A model generated the notes under the pieces. The model was not told the DNA's origin, did no database searches, and was given only the letters and a program-made list of their open reading frames with translations. A DNA stretch of 64,000 nucleotides, from contig NZ_JARFPL010000009.1 of NCBI RefSeq assembly GCF_029167205.1, positions 11,874 to 75,873 of the forward strand, given 5' to 3'. Position 1 is the stretch's first letter; each line of letters starts with the position of its first letter. Source of the DNA: Methanocrinis alkalitolerans. Lineage in GTDB: Archaea > Halobacteriota > Methanosarcinia > Methanotrichales > Methanotrichaceae. Positions 44,711-53,004 of the stretch are shown piece after piece. The position numbers and the translations under genes are program-made.

Positions 44711-45016
44711 ATGCCCGAGTTTGCAAACCCCTTTGCGGGCCTCGCCTGCGATAGAAAGCTCACCCCTGAGGAGCTGATCAGGGCGATCAGGTACATGGTC
44801 GCCGCCGAGTACGAGGCGGTCCAGCTCTACATGCAGCTGGCAGAGTCGACGGACGACGAGCTGGCGAGGGCCGTCCTCGTGGACATCGCCGACGAGGAGA
44901 GGGTCCACGCCGGAGAGTTTCTCCGGCTCTTGAAGGAGCTCGCCCCCGATGAGGAGGAGAAGTATCAGGAGGGGTATGAAGAGGTGGAGGAGATGATCGA
45001 GGAGCTGGAGGGCTAG
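44711..45016 (+). CDS. Small ferritin-like protein (encapsulated-ferritin/rubrerythrin related)
   Basis: 101 residues from ATG 44711, which has GGAGG about 8 bp upstream; a longer frame beginning at GTG 44531 reads through non-conserved sequence. Two helices carry the metal ligands in RYMVAAEYEAVQLYMQLAEST and DIADEERVHAGEFLRLL (E-6-Y and E-E-x-x-H pattern), half a ferritin four-helix bundle, so the active unit is a dimer. Members of this size are often packaged in encapsulin compartments in archaea, but no encapsulin shell gene is next to it here. Ferroxidase role is likely. Confidence 0.8.
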   Translation: MPEFANPFAGLACDRKLTPEELIRAIRYMVAAEYEAVQLYMQLAESTDDELARAVLVDIADEERVHAGEFLRLLKELAPDEEEKYQEGYEEVEEMIEELEG

Positions 45017-45027
45017 ATATCTCAGCC

Positions 45028-45528
45028 CTGAAAGGCCGCCGGATCAGTCCCCTCCGGGCCCTGGCGGCCTCTCTCCTTCTGGCCGTCCTTCTGGCAGGAG
45101 CCGGATGTCTCGATCGCGGCCCCATCGGAGACCTTCTCTCCTCAAAGGAAGGTCCCGAGCCTCAGGACGTCTCCGTCTCCGGGTTGGTGACGAAGGTCGT
45201 AGACGGTGACACCTTCGACGTCGAAGGGTTCGGAAGGGTGAGGCTCGCCGACGTCGACGCCCCCGAGATGGACACCCCGGCGGGTAAGGCGGCCAAGTTC
45301 TTCGCAGAGGCGTGGCTCCTGGGCGAGATAGTCCATCTGGACGTAGACGACCTGGGGGTCAAAGACAGATACGGCAGGTGGGTCGCCGTCGCCTATATCG
45401 AAGATCCCGATACCGGCTCCCTCGTCAACTTCAATCGCCTCCTCGTCTCTTCCGGCCACGCCGTGGTGAAGGACTTCCGGGACAACAAGTTCGATCCCGG
45501 GGATTGGGGTCCTGCCCTCCGCCGCTGA
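45028..45528 (+). CDS. Exported thermonuclease-like (SNase) lipoprotein, apparent CTG start
   Basis: About 166 residues. The SNase domain (about 55-166) has VVDGDTFDVEGFGRVRLADVDAPE, the active-site Arg and Asp phrases and KDRYGRWVAVAYI. Upstream in the same frame is a clear lipoprotein signal: KGRRISPLRA, a hydrophobic core and lipobox LAGAGC. Between the last in-frame stop (44977) and the nuclease domain there is no ATG or GTG; only a TTG at 45184 would start a leaderless cytoplasmic form. CTG 45028, 12 bp after the previous gene's stop and in reach of GGAGGG, is the probable start. Confidence 0.75.
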   Translation: MKGRRISPLRALAASLLLAVLLAGAGCLDRGPIGDLLSSKEGPEPQDVSVSGLVTKVVDGDTFDVEGFGRVRLADVDAPEMDTPAGKAAKFFAEAWLLGEIVHLDVDDLGVKDRYGRWVAVAYIEDPDTGSLVNFNRLLVSSGHAVVKDFRDNKFDPGDWGPALRR

Positions 45529-45541
45529 AGGGGGCTTCGCA

Positions 45542-47224
45542 TCATTTCTGATCATCTTCTGGGATGGACTCCAGGTTCCTCCTCGCCCTTTGGGTGTATT
45601 GGTGGCCCGGACCCAAAAACTGGCCGAAGACCCGAAAAGCCAGCTTGAAGGACTCCCTCGCCCCCGCAAGGTCCCCCATTTCCAGGAGCGCCTCTCCCAG
45701 GTTGTTGATCCGGATGGCGGTCTTGAAGTGGTTCGGGCCGTAGGCGTCCATATCGATGGATAGAGCCCTCTCGAACTGAGCAACGGCCCCCGGAAGGTCG
45801 CCGAGGGACCGCAGGACCGTCCCCAGGTTGTTCGCCCTGATGGCGATCTTGAGCTGGTCGGGCTCATCTTGCGCCTCCTCGATGGCGATGGACCTCTCGA
45901 AGTGGGAGACGGCCCCCGAAAGGTCTCCGAGGACCCGCAGGACCGAACCGAGGTTGTTGAGGTCGGTGGCCACCTCCGGATGGTGAGGTCCCCATAACCT
46001 CTCGTCGACGGAGACGAGCCTCTCGAGGACGGACCTCGCCCCCGCAAGGTCGCCCCTCCGCTGGAGGTAGAGCCCCGCCTGGTTCAAGAGGAGGGATGCC
46101 TCCTCGGAGCCGCCTTCCAGATCCTCCAGCTTCCCGGTGGAGGCGAGGGCGTGGGGGAGGAGGCGGCCGCATTCTGGCCATCGAGAGAGGTCCTCCAGGC
46201 GGGCGCTGAAGGCCCCTCCCACTGCCCTGACCGTCTCCTCCGCCCAGGCCTTCCTCTCCTGGGCGTCGAGGCGGCCGAAGGCGAAGGCCTGGATGAGGGG
46301 GTGGACCGATATAGGGACTTTGTTACTCCTCAATAGCCCCCTCCTCTCGAGGGAGGCGAGCCCCAGGTCGACGGACCCTGGGAGGAGGGCCCCGGTCTCG
46401 ATGAGGAGGTCGAATGGGAGGTCTTCAGCCGCCAGAAAGGAGGAGAGGCTGAGGATATCCGCCCCTTCCGCGGAGACCGCCCGGACCTGCTCCATCGATA
46501 TATCAAGGGCGGCGGCCAGGGTTTCGGGATAGCCCGGTCCCGTCTTGCCCGAGATCTCGCCGAGGCGTCTCTCATAAAGGTCGACGTAACGGGATAGGGA
46601 TATCCCCGTCCAGCTGATGTAGCCTGCTGCAACCTCCAGGGCGAGGGGGAAGCCCTCCAGCAGCTCCGCGAGCCTCATCGATGCAGCATGATCCCCCTGG
46701 CCCGTCCTTTTTAATAGAAAAGCGGCCGCCTCCGACGGTTCCAGAGGTCCTACTTCGATGGCGTCGGAGGCCCCGCTCCAGCCGCCTCTCCTGGATGATG
46801 TAATGATCGCGCAGCCGGATCCTGATCCCGTCGGTGGCAGGTACTCCTCCAGGGCCGAGGGGGAGGGGGCGTCGTCGAAGATCAAGAGCCATCGGCTGTT
46901 CTCATCGAGCCACGACCGGACGGCGCCTCCGAGATCGAGGAGGTCGGAGTCCTCCTGGTGGGGCATCCCCAGGGAGCGGGCGAAGGAGGCGAAGTCGAGG
47001 GCGAGGACGGTCTCGTTCCAGGACCTCACCCAGAAGATGAAGTCGTATTCGGCTTTGTGGATCCTGGCGTACTCTTCGGCTGCAGCGCTCTTTCCCATAC
47101 CGTCGGCGCCCATGAGGACGGCGGTTCCGCCTTCGACGAGGGCGGCCTTCAGTTCATAAAGGAGGGGCTCTCTGCCGGTGAAGGCGGGGTTACGGCTCTG
47201 TTGAAGGAAGAAGTCTATCATCAA
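45542..47224 (-). CDS. STAND-type NB-ARC ATPase with C-terminal TPRs
   Basis: 560 residues. The NB-ARC domain has NPAFTGREPLLYELKAAL, Walker A MGADGMGKSAAAEEYA (about 39-54), Walker B WLLIFDDAPSP (about 110) and the distal HPLIQAFAFG motif (about 308). From about 375 to 545 there are four or five tetratricopeptide repeats of 42 residues (TDLNNLGSVLRVLGDLSGAVSHFERSI style). There is no toxin, protease or nuclease effector at either end, unlike many signalling NTPases. It could be a regulatory sensor or an effectorless member of a defence-like family. Single gene, convergent with the SNase gene. Confidence 0.88.
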   Translation of the reverse strand: MMIDFFLQQSRNPAFTGREPLLYELKAALVEGGTAVLMGADGMGKSAAAEEYARIHKAEYDFIFWVRSWNETVLALDFASFARSLGMPHQEDSDLLDLGGAVRSWLDENSRWLLIFDDAPSPSALEEYLPPTGSGSGCAIITSSRRGGWSGASDAIEVGPLEPSEAAAFLLKRTGQGDHAASMRLAELLEGFPLALEVAAGYISWTGISLSRYVDLYERRLGEISGKTGPGYPETLAAALDISMEQVRAVSAEGADILSLSSFLAAEDLPFDLLIETGALLPGSVDLGLASLERRGLLRSNKVPISVHPLIQAFAFGRLDAQERKAWAEETVRAVGGAFSARLEDLSRWPECGRLLPHALASTGKLEDLEGGSEEASLLLNQAGLYLQRRGDLAGARSVLERLVSVDERLWGPHHPEVATDLNNLGSVLRVLGDLSGAVSHFERSIAIEEAQDEPDQLKIAIRANNLGTVLRSLGDLPGAVAQFERALSIDMDAYGPNHFKTAIRINNLGEALLEMGDLAGARESFKLAFRVFGQFLGPGHQYTQRARRNLESIPEDDQK

Positions 47225-47369
47225 AATCTATTATCGGACCGCATCTATTAAACTCTGTCCCGTATCCGCCGATTCGATAGGTTCAAAACGAAACCTTCGA
47301 TCAAAGACCAAAAATGGGCCGTGGGTCCGACCCCTCGATCCCGGCCGCGAGGTCGGACCCTCGAGCTCG

Positions 47370-47984
47370 TCAACGCGCCAGCTTCGATGCTATCTCCGCG
47401 ACGTGCTTTCCCAGGAACCTCGCCCCGGCGAGCTCCGTCTCGCTCGGCGTCCTCTCCCCGGCCCTCCCGACGATGGTGGAGGCTCCGTAGGGCGACCCCC
47501 CCGCCACCTCGTCGATCCTCCTCTGGCTCTCGAAGGTGTAGGGGAGGCCGACGACGACCATCCCGAGATGGAGGAGGGTCGGGTGGAAGTTCAATATCGT
47601 CGACTCCTGGCCGCCGTGCTGGGACCCCGAGGAGACGAAGACCGACCCCGCCTTCCCCACCAGGGCGTTCCTCTTCCACTGGTCGCCGAGGGAGTCGAGG
47701 AAGATCCTCATCTGCCCCGCCATATTCCCCAGGTACGAGGGGGTTCCGAAGATGACGGCGTCGGCCTCTTCCAGCTCCCCGGGGGTGCAGAAGGGGACCG
47801 TCTCGAAGACCTTCGCCGCCTCTGCCAAAGCGCCCCTCCTCTTCAGCTCCGCCGCCGAAAGGGTCTCTGGGACCCGGCGGAGAGCCACATCGGCCCCCTC
47901 CACCCGGCGGGCTCCCTCTGCCACCGCCTCGGCGAGGCTATGGGTGTGGCCGTTCATGGTGTAGTAGACTACAAGTACCAACAA
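47370..47984 (-). CDS. wrbA: NAD(P)H:quinone oxidoreductase, WrbA type
   Basis: Flavodoxin-like FMN protein that makes two-electron reductions and so avoids semiquinone radicals. 204 residues. FMN phosphate loop in VVYYTMNGHTHSLAEAVAEGA, the WrbA phrase FGTPSYLGNMAGQMRIFLDSLGDQW and SGSQHGGQESTILNFHPTLLHLGMVVVGLPY are all present. Fits the oxygen-defence genes nearby (ferritin, rubredoxin). Confidence 0.93.
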   Translation of the reverse strand: MLVLVVYYTMNGHTHSLAEAVAEGARRVEGADVALRRVPETLSAAELKRRGALAEAAKVFETVPFCTPGELEEADAVIFGTPSYLGNMAGQMRIFLDSLGDQWKRNALVGKAGSVFVSSGSQHGGQESTILNFHPTLLHLGMVVVGLPYTFESQRRIDEVAGGSPYGASTIVGRAGERTPSETELAGARFLGKHVAEIASKLAR

Positions 47985-48124
47985 TCGATTCTACCTCCAG
48001 GCTATTCTACGGCTGCAAACTATTTCTAATTTGTTGGAGGAGGGGGGGGGGCGGAGCTGAAGAGGAGGAGCGCTTTGGCAGGTTTGGGAGCGAAGAGGTG
48101 GCGATAGATCCCTTCCCAAGAAGG

Positions 48125-48685
48125 CTAGAAGAAGAGCCCCTCCAGAAGGATCTTGAGGCTTATGCCGATGAGGATGAGGCCGCCGAAGATCTCGATCCTC
48201 CTCTCGAAGAGTCCCGCAAAACCGCCTCCGATGTAAACCCCGATGAAGGAGAGGAGGAAGGTGACGATGCCTATGACCGCCACGGAAAAGAGGAGGTAGA
48301 CCTCAAGGAAGGCGAAGGAGACGCCGACGGCTAAGGCGTCGATGCTGGTGGCGACGGCGAGGAAGGTGAGGACCCGATAGTTCAGGAGGTTTGCCGCCCT
48401 CTTCTCCGGGACCGGCGAGGAGGAGTCGCGGATCATCTTTCCGCCTATCATGGCGAGGAGGCAGAAGGCGACCCAGTGGCCGTATCCGATGACGGCGTCG
48501 CTGAACTCCGACCCAGCCAACCAGCCGACCAGAGGCATCAAGGCCTGAAAGCCGCCGAAGAAAATGGCGGCCGCGGTGGCGGCCTTCAGCCTCTCCTCGG
48601 CCGCCACCGCCCCGCTGGCCACCGAGACCGCGAAGGCGTCCATGGCAAGGCCGATGGCGATCAGAAAGATAGATATGCCGTCCAT
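48125..48685 (-). CDS. mntP: Manganese efflux pump MntP
   Basis: 186 residues with six predicted membrane helices. ATG 48685 (MDGISIFLIAIGLAMDAFAVSVASG) was chosen because GAGAGGTC is just before it and it matches the family start. Duplicated DAxAV motifs (AMDAFAVSVASG and SIDALAVGVSF) are the MntP metal-transport signature. No Mn riboswitch was seen upstream. Confidence 0.9.
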   Translation of the reverse strand: MDGISIFLIAIGLAMDAFAVSVASGAVAAEERLKAATAAAIFFGGFQALMPLVGWLAGSEFSDAVIGYGHWVAFCLLAMIGGKMIRDSSSPVPEKRAANLLNYRVLTFLAVATSIDALAVGVSFAFLEVYLLFSVAVIGIVTFLLSFIGVYIGGGFAGLFERRIEIFGGLILIGISLKILLEGLFF

Positions 48686-48715
48686 GACCTCTCTCCACAC
48701 CAGGAAGGGGATCGT

Positions 48716-49418
48716 CTATAACCTTTCTCCCCGGACGGCGACGAAAGAGCCCCGGCCGTATCCGGGGATGGGAGTCTGGAGGGACGTCATCTCCTCGGGC
48801 TGCGAAAAGAGCGTCTCGACGAAGACGAGGTCGCAAAACCCCGCTCCTTCCAGGAGGGCGGCCATCTCCTCCGGGGAGAGAAAACGGGCCTCACCATAAA
48901 AGCCGGCTTCATCTTTCCCTTTCTTTCCGTTTTTCCCCTTATTCCTCTTATCCCCCTTATTTCCCTCGTCTATCCCCTTCTCCCTTTCATACCGCCTGCC
49001 CAGGGGACTATCGCGGCGGATGAAGCCGACGACGATCGACCCGCCCGGGGCGAGGACCCGGGCTGCCTCCCGGAATGCTCTCGCCTTATCCATGAGGAGG
49101 AAATCGACGGTGACCATCAGGAGGAGGTCGAAGGGACCGTCCCGGAATGGGAGCCGTTCGGCGATGCCCCTGACGCATACAACGCCCCTTCTGCGGGCGA
49201 CCTCCATCATGGGAAGCGATGGGTCGAGGCCTACGGAGATGCCCAGGCAGGAGGCGAACCTCCCCGTCCCAACCCCCACCTCCAGACCCTGCCTGAAACG
49301 AGGGGTCAGGGATCTGACGGCCGCAAGCTCCGATAGGTAGGCGGCCCGGTTCTTCTCAAACCATCGGTCGTAGCGTTCGACCTGGTGCTCGTAGGGGTCG
49401 GCTCCCTCAATGGCCCAT
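48716..49418 (-). CDS. SAM-dependent methyltransferase with shifted start
   Basis: Class I methyltransferase of about 233 residues: GLEVGVGTGRFA (SAM loop), GLDPSLPMMEVARRRG, AERLPFRDGPFDLLLMV and APGGSIVVGFI. The conserved N-terminal block (YEHQVERYDRWFEKNRAAYLSELAAVR) is open only in a frame with no usual start codon; the first codons before it read TGA-TGG-GCC-ATT. An ATG at 49418 with GGAGAGGTG before it overlaps the previous gene's stop but is out of frame by one base. A single extra G in ATGGGCC would explain this. Residues about 140-160 hold an Asn/Lys/Gly-rich insertion. Target unknown. Confidence 0.7.
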
Positions 49419-49987
49419 CACCTCTCCTGCATCCTGATGCACATCCAGCTTCGGCCGTACTCGGCGTCCAGGGCCGCCTCCAGGGAAGGGTGCCACCTTT
49501 CGCCGTCGGCGAGCCTGAACTCCTCATCGCCGGCCCGCGGGGCTCCTCCTTTCTTCACCAGGACGGAGATCTCATCGACCCCGCCGCAGACTAGGTCCAC
49601 CTCCGCCATCATCTCGCAGACCTTCTCCCCCCTCTCCTTTGATGCCAACGCGGGCTCATAGACGGGTGCGGATCCGACGGCCTCGTCGGGGTCGGCCCCA
49701 TCATCTCCATCAGCCCGGTTATCGATATACGCATCCGATCCAGCCTCATACGCATCCGCTCCAGCCCCGGATCCCGCCTTGGGGAGAGATCCCCCGCCGG
49801 TCGGCGGATCATCTATCCGGGAGATGGCGGGGTTGTTCCCCTTGATCCTTTTGAGATCCCCCTCCTCCGTCTCAAACTCGATCATTATCGCCGTCGCCTT
49901 GGTGACCGTACCCCGAAGATCACACCCCTCCGGCGATGACCACCTGAGGCAGTCCCCCACCTTCCAGCCGAACTTGTTCTTCGTCAT
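49418..49987 (-). CDS. Hypothetical protein coupled to the methyltransferase
   Basis: 189 residues. The N-terminal 55 residues (GWKVGDCLRWSSPEGCDLRGTVTKATAIMIEFE) look like a small SH3-like beta-barrel. A low-complexity Asp/Ala/Gly-rich linker follows (about 65-105), then a C-terminal domain with LADGERWHPSLEAALDAEYGRSWMCIRMQER. It ends on TGATG, overlapping the start of the methyltransferase, so translation is probably coupled. I do not recognise the family. Confidence 0.65.
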   Translation of the reverse strand: MTKNKFGWKVGDCLRWSSPEGCDLRGTVTKATAIMIEFETEEGDLKRIKGNNPAISRIDDPPTGGGSLPKAGSGAGADAYEAGSDAYIDNRADGDDGADPDEAVGSAPVYEPALASKERGEKVCEMMAEVDLVCGGVDEISVLVKKGGAPRAGDEEFRLADGERWHPSLEAALDAEYGRSWMCIRMQER

Positions 49988-50208
49988 CTCGCCTCACCCT
50001 ACTCCCTTATCGATCCATTTCTGCCGCTTCCTCCAGAGGGTCTGTTCAGGGAGCCAAAAAAGGTTTCGGATAGCAGTGGTCTAACCGACCCGGAGACGAA
50101 GAGGTGAAAGAAGGTATAATCCAAATATGATTAAAATATAACCTTAAATGTCTCGAAAAAAAGATGGCGGACGACCCCGGTCCGCCTCCTGAAAACCTGC
50201 GCCCCGAC

Positions 50209-51156
50209 TCAGATCTTCTCCGTCCTGCTCGCCCTCCTCTCCTTTGCGACCTGATCGTCTTTTCCGAGGGGATAGCCGCCGCGACTGTTTCTCATCAGGG
50301 CGACCGACCGGCAGGCATCGCAGCTCTTATCCCTCGACCTGAAGAGCTCCATCGCAGCCTGAGCGATGACGGGGATCGGGATCTCCTTCTCGAGGGCGTC
50401 GTGGACGAGCCAGTTCACCTCACCCGTATCCTCGACGTGGGTCGGGACGTCACTGAACCTCTGCTCTGCGAGGCTCTTTGCCATCAGCTCCACGAGCCAC
50501 CCCCGGACGGTGGCGCCGCTGGCCCAGCTCTTGAATACCTTCTCCAGGTCGAGGTCGAAGTCGCTTCCCCGGAGGAGGGCGACCCCCTCGCCGATCGCCT
50601 GGAGCATCCCCGCCTCGACGCCGTCTTGGACGAGCTTGACGAAGTGGCCGGACCCGGGGTCGCCGGAATAGAGGCAGCCTCCTTCGGCGGCGAGGGCGGC
50701 GAGGATCGGCTCTGCGACTTTGAACCCCTCCTTGCGGCCGCCGACCATGAAGCAGGCCCCCTTCCGGGCGCCCTCGACACCGCCGCTCGTCCCGCAGTCG
50801 AGGAAGAATATGCCCAGGTCGGAGAGGTCCTCCTCCCTTCGCACGGAGTCGAGGTAGAAGGAGTTTCCACCGTCGATCACCACGTCGCCAGCGTCCAGGA
50901 GGGGGACGAGCCCTTCGAGGACCTTGTCCACCGTCGGCCCCGCGGGGACGGATATGTACATCACCCGGGGGTGGTCGAGGAAGTCGACGAAAGGCCCGTA
51001 CCCGTCCACCACCTTCACCCCCTTCCTCTCAAGATGAGGCTTGGCGGACCTCGACTTCCCCACCACGGAGATGCCCTTCTCCTTCGCCAGCAGCGCGAGG
51101 TTTCCGCCCATCTTTCCCAGTCCCAGGATGCCGAGCTTCATATCTTTAGGTTCCAT
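50209..51156 (-). CDS. 6-phosphogluconate dehydrogenase-like protein (GndA/YqeC short form)
   Basis: 315 residues of the short (decarboxylating) 6PGDH-like type. Rossmann motif LGLGKMGGNLA; DGGNSFYLDS and FLDCGTSGGVEGARKGACFMVGG are the substrate-binding signatures. The catalytic Lys174 is present in GHFVKLVQDG, but the conserved His-Asn that normally follow (canonical H186/N187) are Gln177/Asp178 here. Methanogens usually lack an oxidative pentose pathway, so the enzyme may act on a related hydroxyacid. Starts at 51156 or, five codons later, at 51141. Monocistronic. Confidence 0.85.
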   Translation of the reverse strand: MEPKDMKLGILGLGKMGGNLALLAKEKGISVVGKSRSAKPHLERKGVKVVDGYGPFVDFLDHPRVMYISVPAGPTVDKVLEGLVPLLDAGDVVIDGGNSFYLDSVRREEDLSDLGIFFLDCGTSGGVEGARKGACFMVGGRKEGFKVAEPILAALAAEGGCLYSGDPGSGHFVKLVQDGVEAGMLQAIGEGVALLRGSDFDLDLEKVFKSWASGATVRGWLVELMAKSLAEQRFSDVPTHVEDTGEVNWLVHDALEKEIPIPVIAQAAMELFRSRDKSCDACRSVALMRNSRGGYPLGKDDQVAKERRASRTEKI

Positions 51157-51232
51157 AAATCAAATCACCACCGATTCTATGGTTCGCAAAGTCGCTATGA
51201 CGACTCCGGGCTTTCCATCTCCCATCCTGCCT

Positions 51233-51763
51233 TCAACCGGCGGATACGACGGCCGCGAGCTTAGGAGGCCTCCCTCCCAGGTCCCGGTCGAGCATGAAGA
51301 GGACGCCGACCCCCCTATCGCCGCTGACCATCTTCAGCTTCTCTACGATCTCGCTGGCGTTCGCCTCCTCTTCCACCTGCTCGGAGACGAACCACTGGAG
51401 CATGTTTAGGGTGGCGTGATCCCCCTCCTCGGCGGCGAGGTCCACAAGGCCGTTGATCAGCCCCGTCACCTTCTTCTCGTGGTCGTAGACCGCCTCTGCC
51501 ACCTCCAGGGGCGATCCCCACTCGAACTGGGGCCTATCTATCTCCAGAAGCTCGGCTCTGCCCCCCCTCTCGATCACGAAGTCGAATATCTTCATCCCGT
51601 GCATCAGCTCCTCCTGGGCCTGGACCCTCATCCAGTGGGCGAAGCCGGGCAGCTTCGTCGCCGAGAAGTAGGCTGACATCGCCAGGTAGAGGTAGGAGGA
51701 GAATAGCTCCCACTTCACCTGCTCGTTGAGAGCCTCCGCCATCCTTTCGCCTATCGGCGCCAT
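51233..51763 (-). CDS. ftn: Ferritin
   Basis: Iron-storage ferroxidase, 176 residues in the usual four-helix pattern. Metal ligands in ALNEQVKWELFSSYLYLAMSAYF (Glu), AQEELMHGMKIFDFVIERGG (Glu-Glu-x-x-His), and EGDHATLNMLQWFVSEQVEEE. It is 15 bp downstream of rubredoxin on the same strand, forming a small oxygen-stress operon that would limit Fe(II) and peroxide chemistry. Confidence 0.95.
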   Translation of the reverse strand: MAPIGERMAEALNEQVKWELFSSYLYLAMSAYFSATKLPGFAHWMRVQAQEELMHGMKIFDFVIERGGRAELLEIDRPQFEWGSPLEVAEAVYDHEKKVTGLINGLVDLAAEEGDHATLNMLQWFVSEQVEEEANASEIVEKLKMVSGDRGVGVLFMLDRDLGGRPPKLAAVVSAG

Positions 51764-51778
51764 GATCTCATCTCCCCT

Positions 51779-51940
51779 TCAGGCAGCCTCGAAGGCGTCG
51801 GTCGGAGCCCCGCACTCCGGGCATGTCCAGTCTCCGGGGAGGTCTTCAAAAGCAGTACCTGGCTCGATCCCGGAGTCGGGGTCGCCCTTATCCGGATCGT
51901 AGACGTAACCGCATACGGTGCAAACATACTTCTTCGCCAT
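51779..51940 (-). CDS. Rubredoxin
   Basis: 53 residues from ATG 51940, chosen because GGAGGTGAG lies directly upstream; a 14-residue longer reading has no ribosome site. Fe ligands are in YVCTVCGYVYDP and WTCPECGAP. It passes single electrons to peroxide- or superoxide-reducing enzymes or to oxygen-scavenging flavoproteins. First gene of the rubredoxin-ferritin pair. Confidence 0.95.
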   Translation of the reverse strand: MAKKYVCTVCGYVYDPDKGDPDSGIEPGTAFEDLPGDWTCPECGAPTDAFEAA

Positions 51941-52149
51941 CCATCTCACCTCCAAAATAACGATCTCAGCCTCCATCCCCAATCAGTTCGATGGGGGGAA
52001 GCTGAAGGGTGGTCAAAGTTCGATGCAGCTCAAAACATATCCGATAGCACGACACCGTAATTTCTATCCATAAGTATATAATCCTTTGGATCGGAGGGCA
52101 TGAGCTGTTCAGCCCGGAGAATCGAGCTCACCGAAGAGCGCCTCAAGCC

Positions 52150-53004
52150 TCAGATATATCCTTCCAGAGTCTTTCTTATAGACGCTTCCAAGTCGGTCTT
52201 CCTGGAGTTGAACTTCTTGAAGTTATCTCCAAATGTGGCGGCATCCTTTTTGAAGAAGACGCCCAAGGGTATCGGACCGTCAGAGTTGTAGTCCCACTCC
52301 TTCATCTCCTCCTGGGCCCTGGCCCGGTCTAGAGGATCGTGATCCTCCAGGGGATAGACCCGCTGGTTGTAGTAATCGTACATATTGAAGAATGTGACGC
52401 AGACCTGAAGGACGTCTACGAAGGAGAAGCCCCGGTGGAGGATCGCACTCCTGAAGATATCCTTGAGGAGATCGATCCCGTGGGAGTAGCCCCGGCCGAC
52501 GAAAGTTCCGCCGCTGGCAAAGACGATCTCCAGGGGGTTTATGGGAGGGACTTCGAGGCCAGAAGGGGTTGACCTCCCCTTAAACCCCGAGGGGGATGTG
52601 GGGGTGTACTGTCCAGTGGTGAGGCCGTATACCCGGTTGTCGTGGATTATCGTCGTTATATCGACGTTCCTTTTGGCGGCGAAGATCAGGTGGTCGAGCC
52701 CCTCGGCATAGGCGTCGCCGTCTCCGGCAAAGCAGATGACGGTGAGGTCGGGGTTTGCAAGCTTGATCCCTGTGGCGACGGGGATCGTCCTGCCGTGGAC
52801 CGCATAGAAGCTGTTGGCGTTGACGTAGTCGGCGATCTTGGCGTGGCAGCCTATACCAGAAACCATGACGACGTTCTCGACTGGGATGAGCCCCTCCTCG
52901 TCAAGATCCGCCAAGACCGGCTTTATGGCGTTCAATATGGCAAAGTTTCCGCACCCAGGACACCAGGTGTTCTCCGCTCCCGTGGCCAGATCTTGGGGTT
53001 TCAT
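52150..53004 (-). CDS. korB: 2-oxoacid:ferredoxin oxidoreductase, beta subunit
   Basis: 284 residues, thiamine-pyrophosphate-binding subunit. WCPGCGNFAIL, GIGCHAKI, the GDGDAYAEGLDHLIFAAKRN motif (Mg-TPP) and DNRVYGLTTGQYTPTS are in place. Pairs with the alpha subunit encoded immediately upstream (overlapping 4 bp). The archaeal Kor-type is likely, but a 2-oxoglutarate versus other 2-oxoacid preference is not visible. Ferredoxin is the acceptor. Confidence 0.93.
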   Translation of the reverse strand: MKPQDLATGAENTWCPGCGNFAILNAIKPVLADLDEEGLIPVENVVMVSGIGCHAKIADYVNANSFYAVHGRTIPVATGIKLANPDLTVICFAGDGDAYAEGLDHLIFAAKRNVDITTIIHDNRVYGLTTGQYTPTSPSGFKGRSTPSGLEVPPINPLEIVFASGGTFVGRGYSHGIDLLKDIFRSAILHRGFSFVDVLQVCVTFFNMYDYYNQRVYPLEDHDPLDRARAQEEMKEWDYNSDGPIPLGVFFKKDAATFGDNFKKFNSRKTDLEASIRKTLEGYI

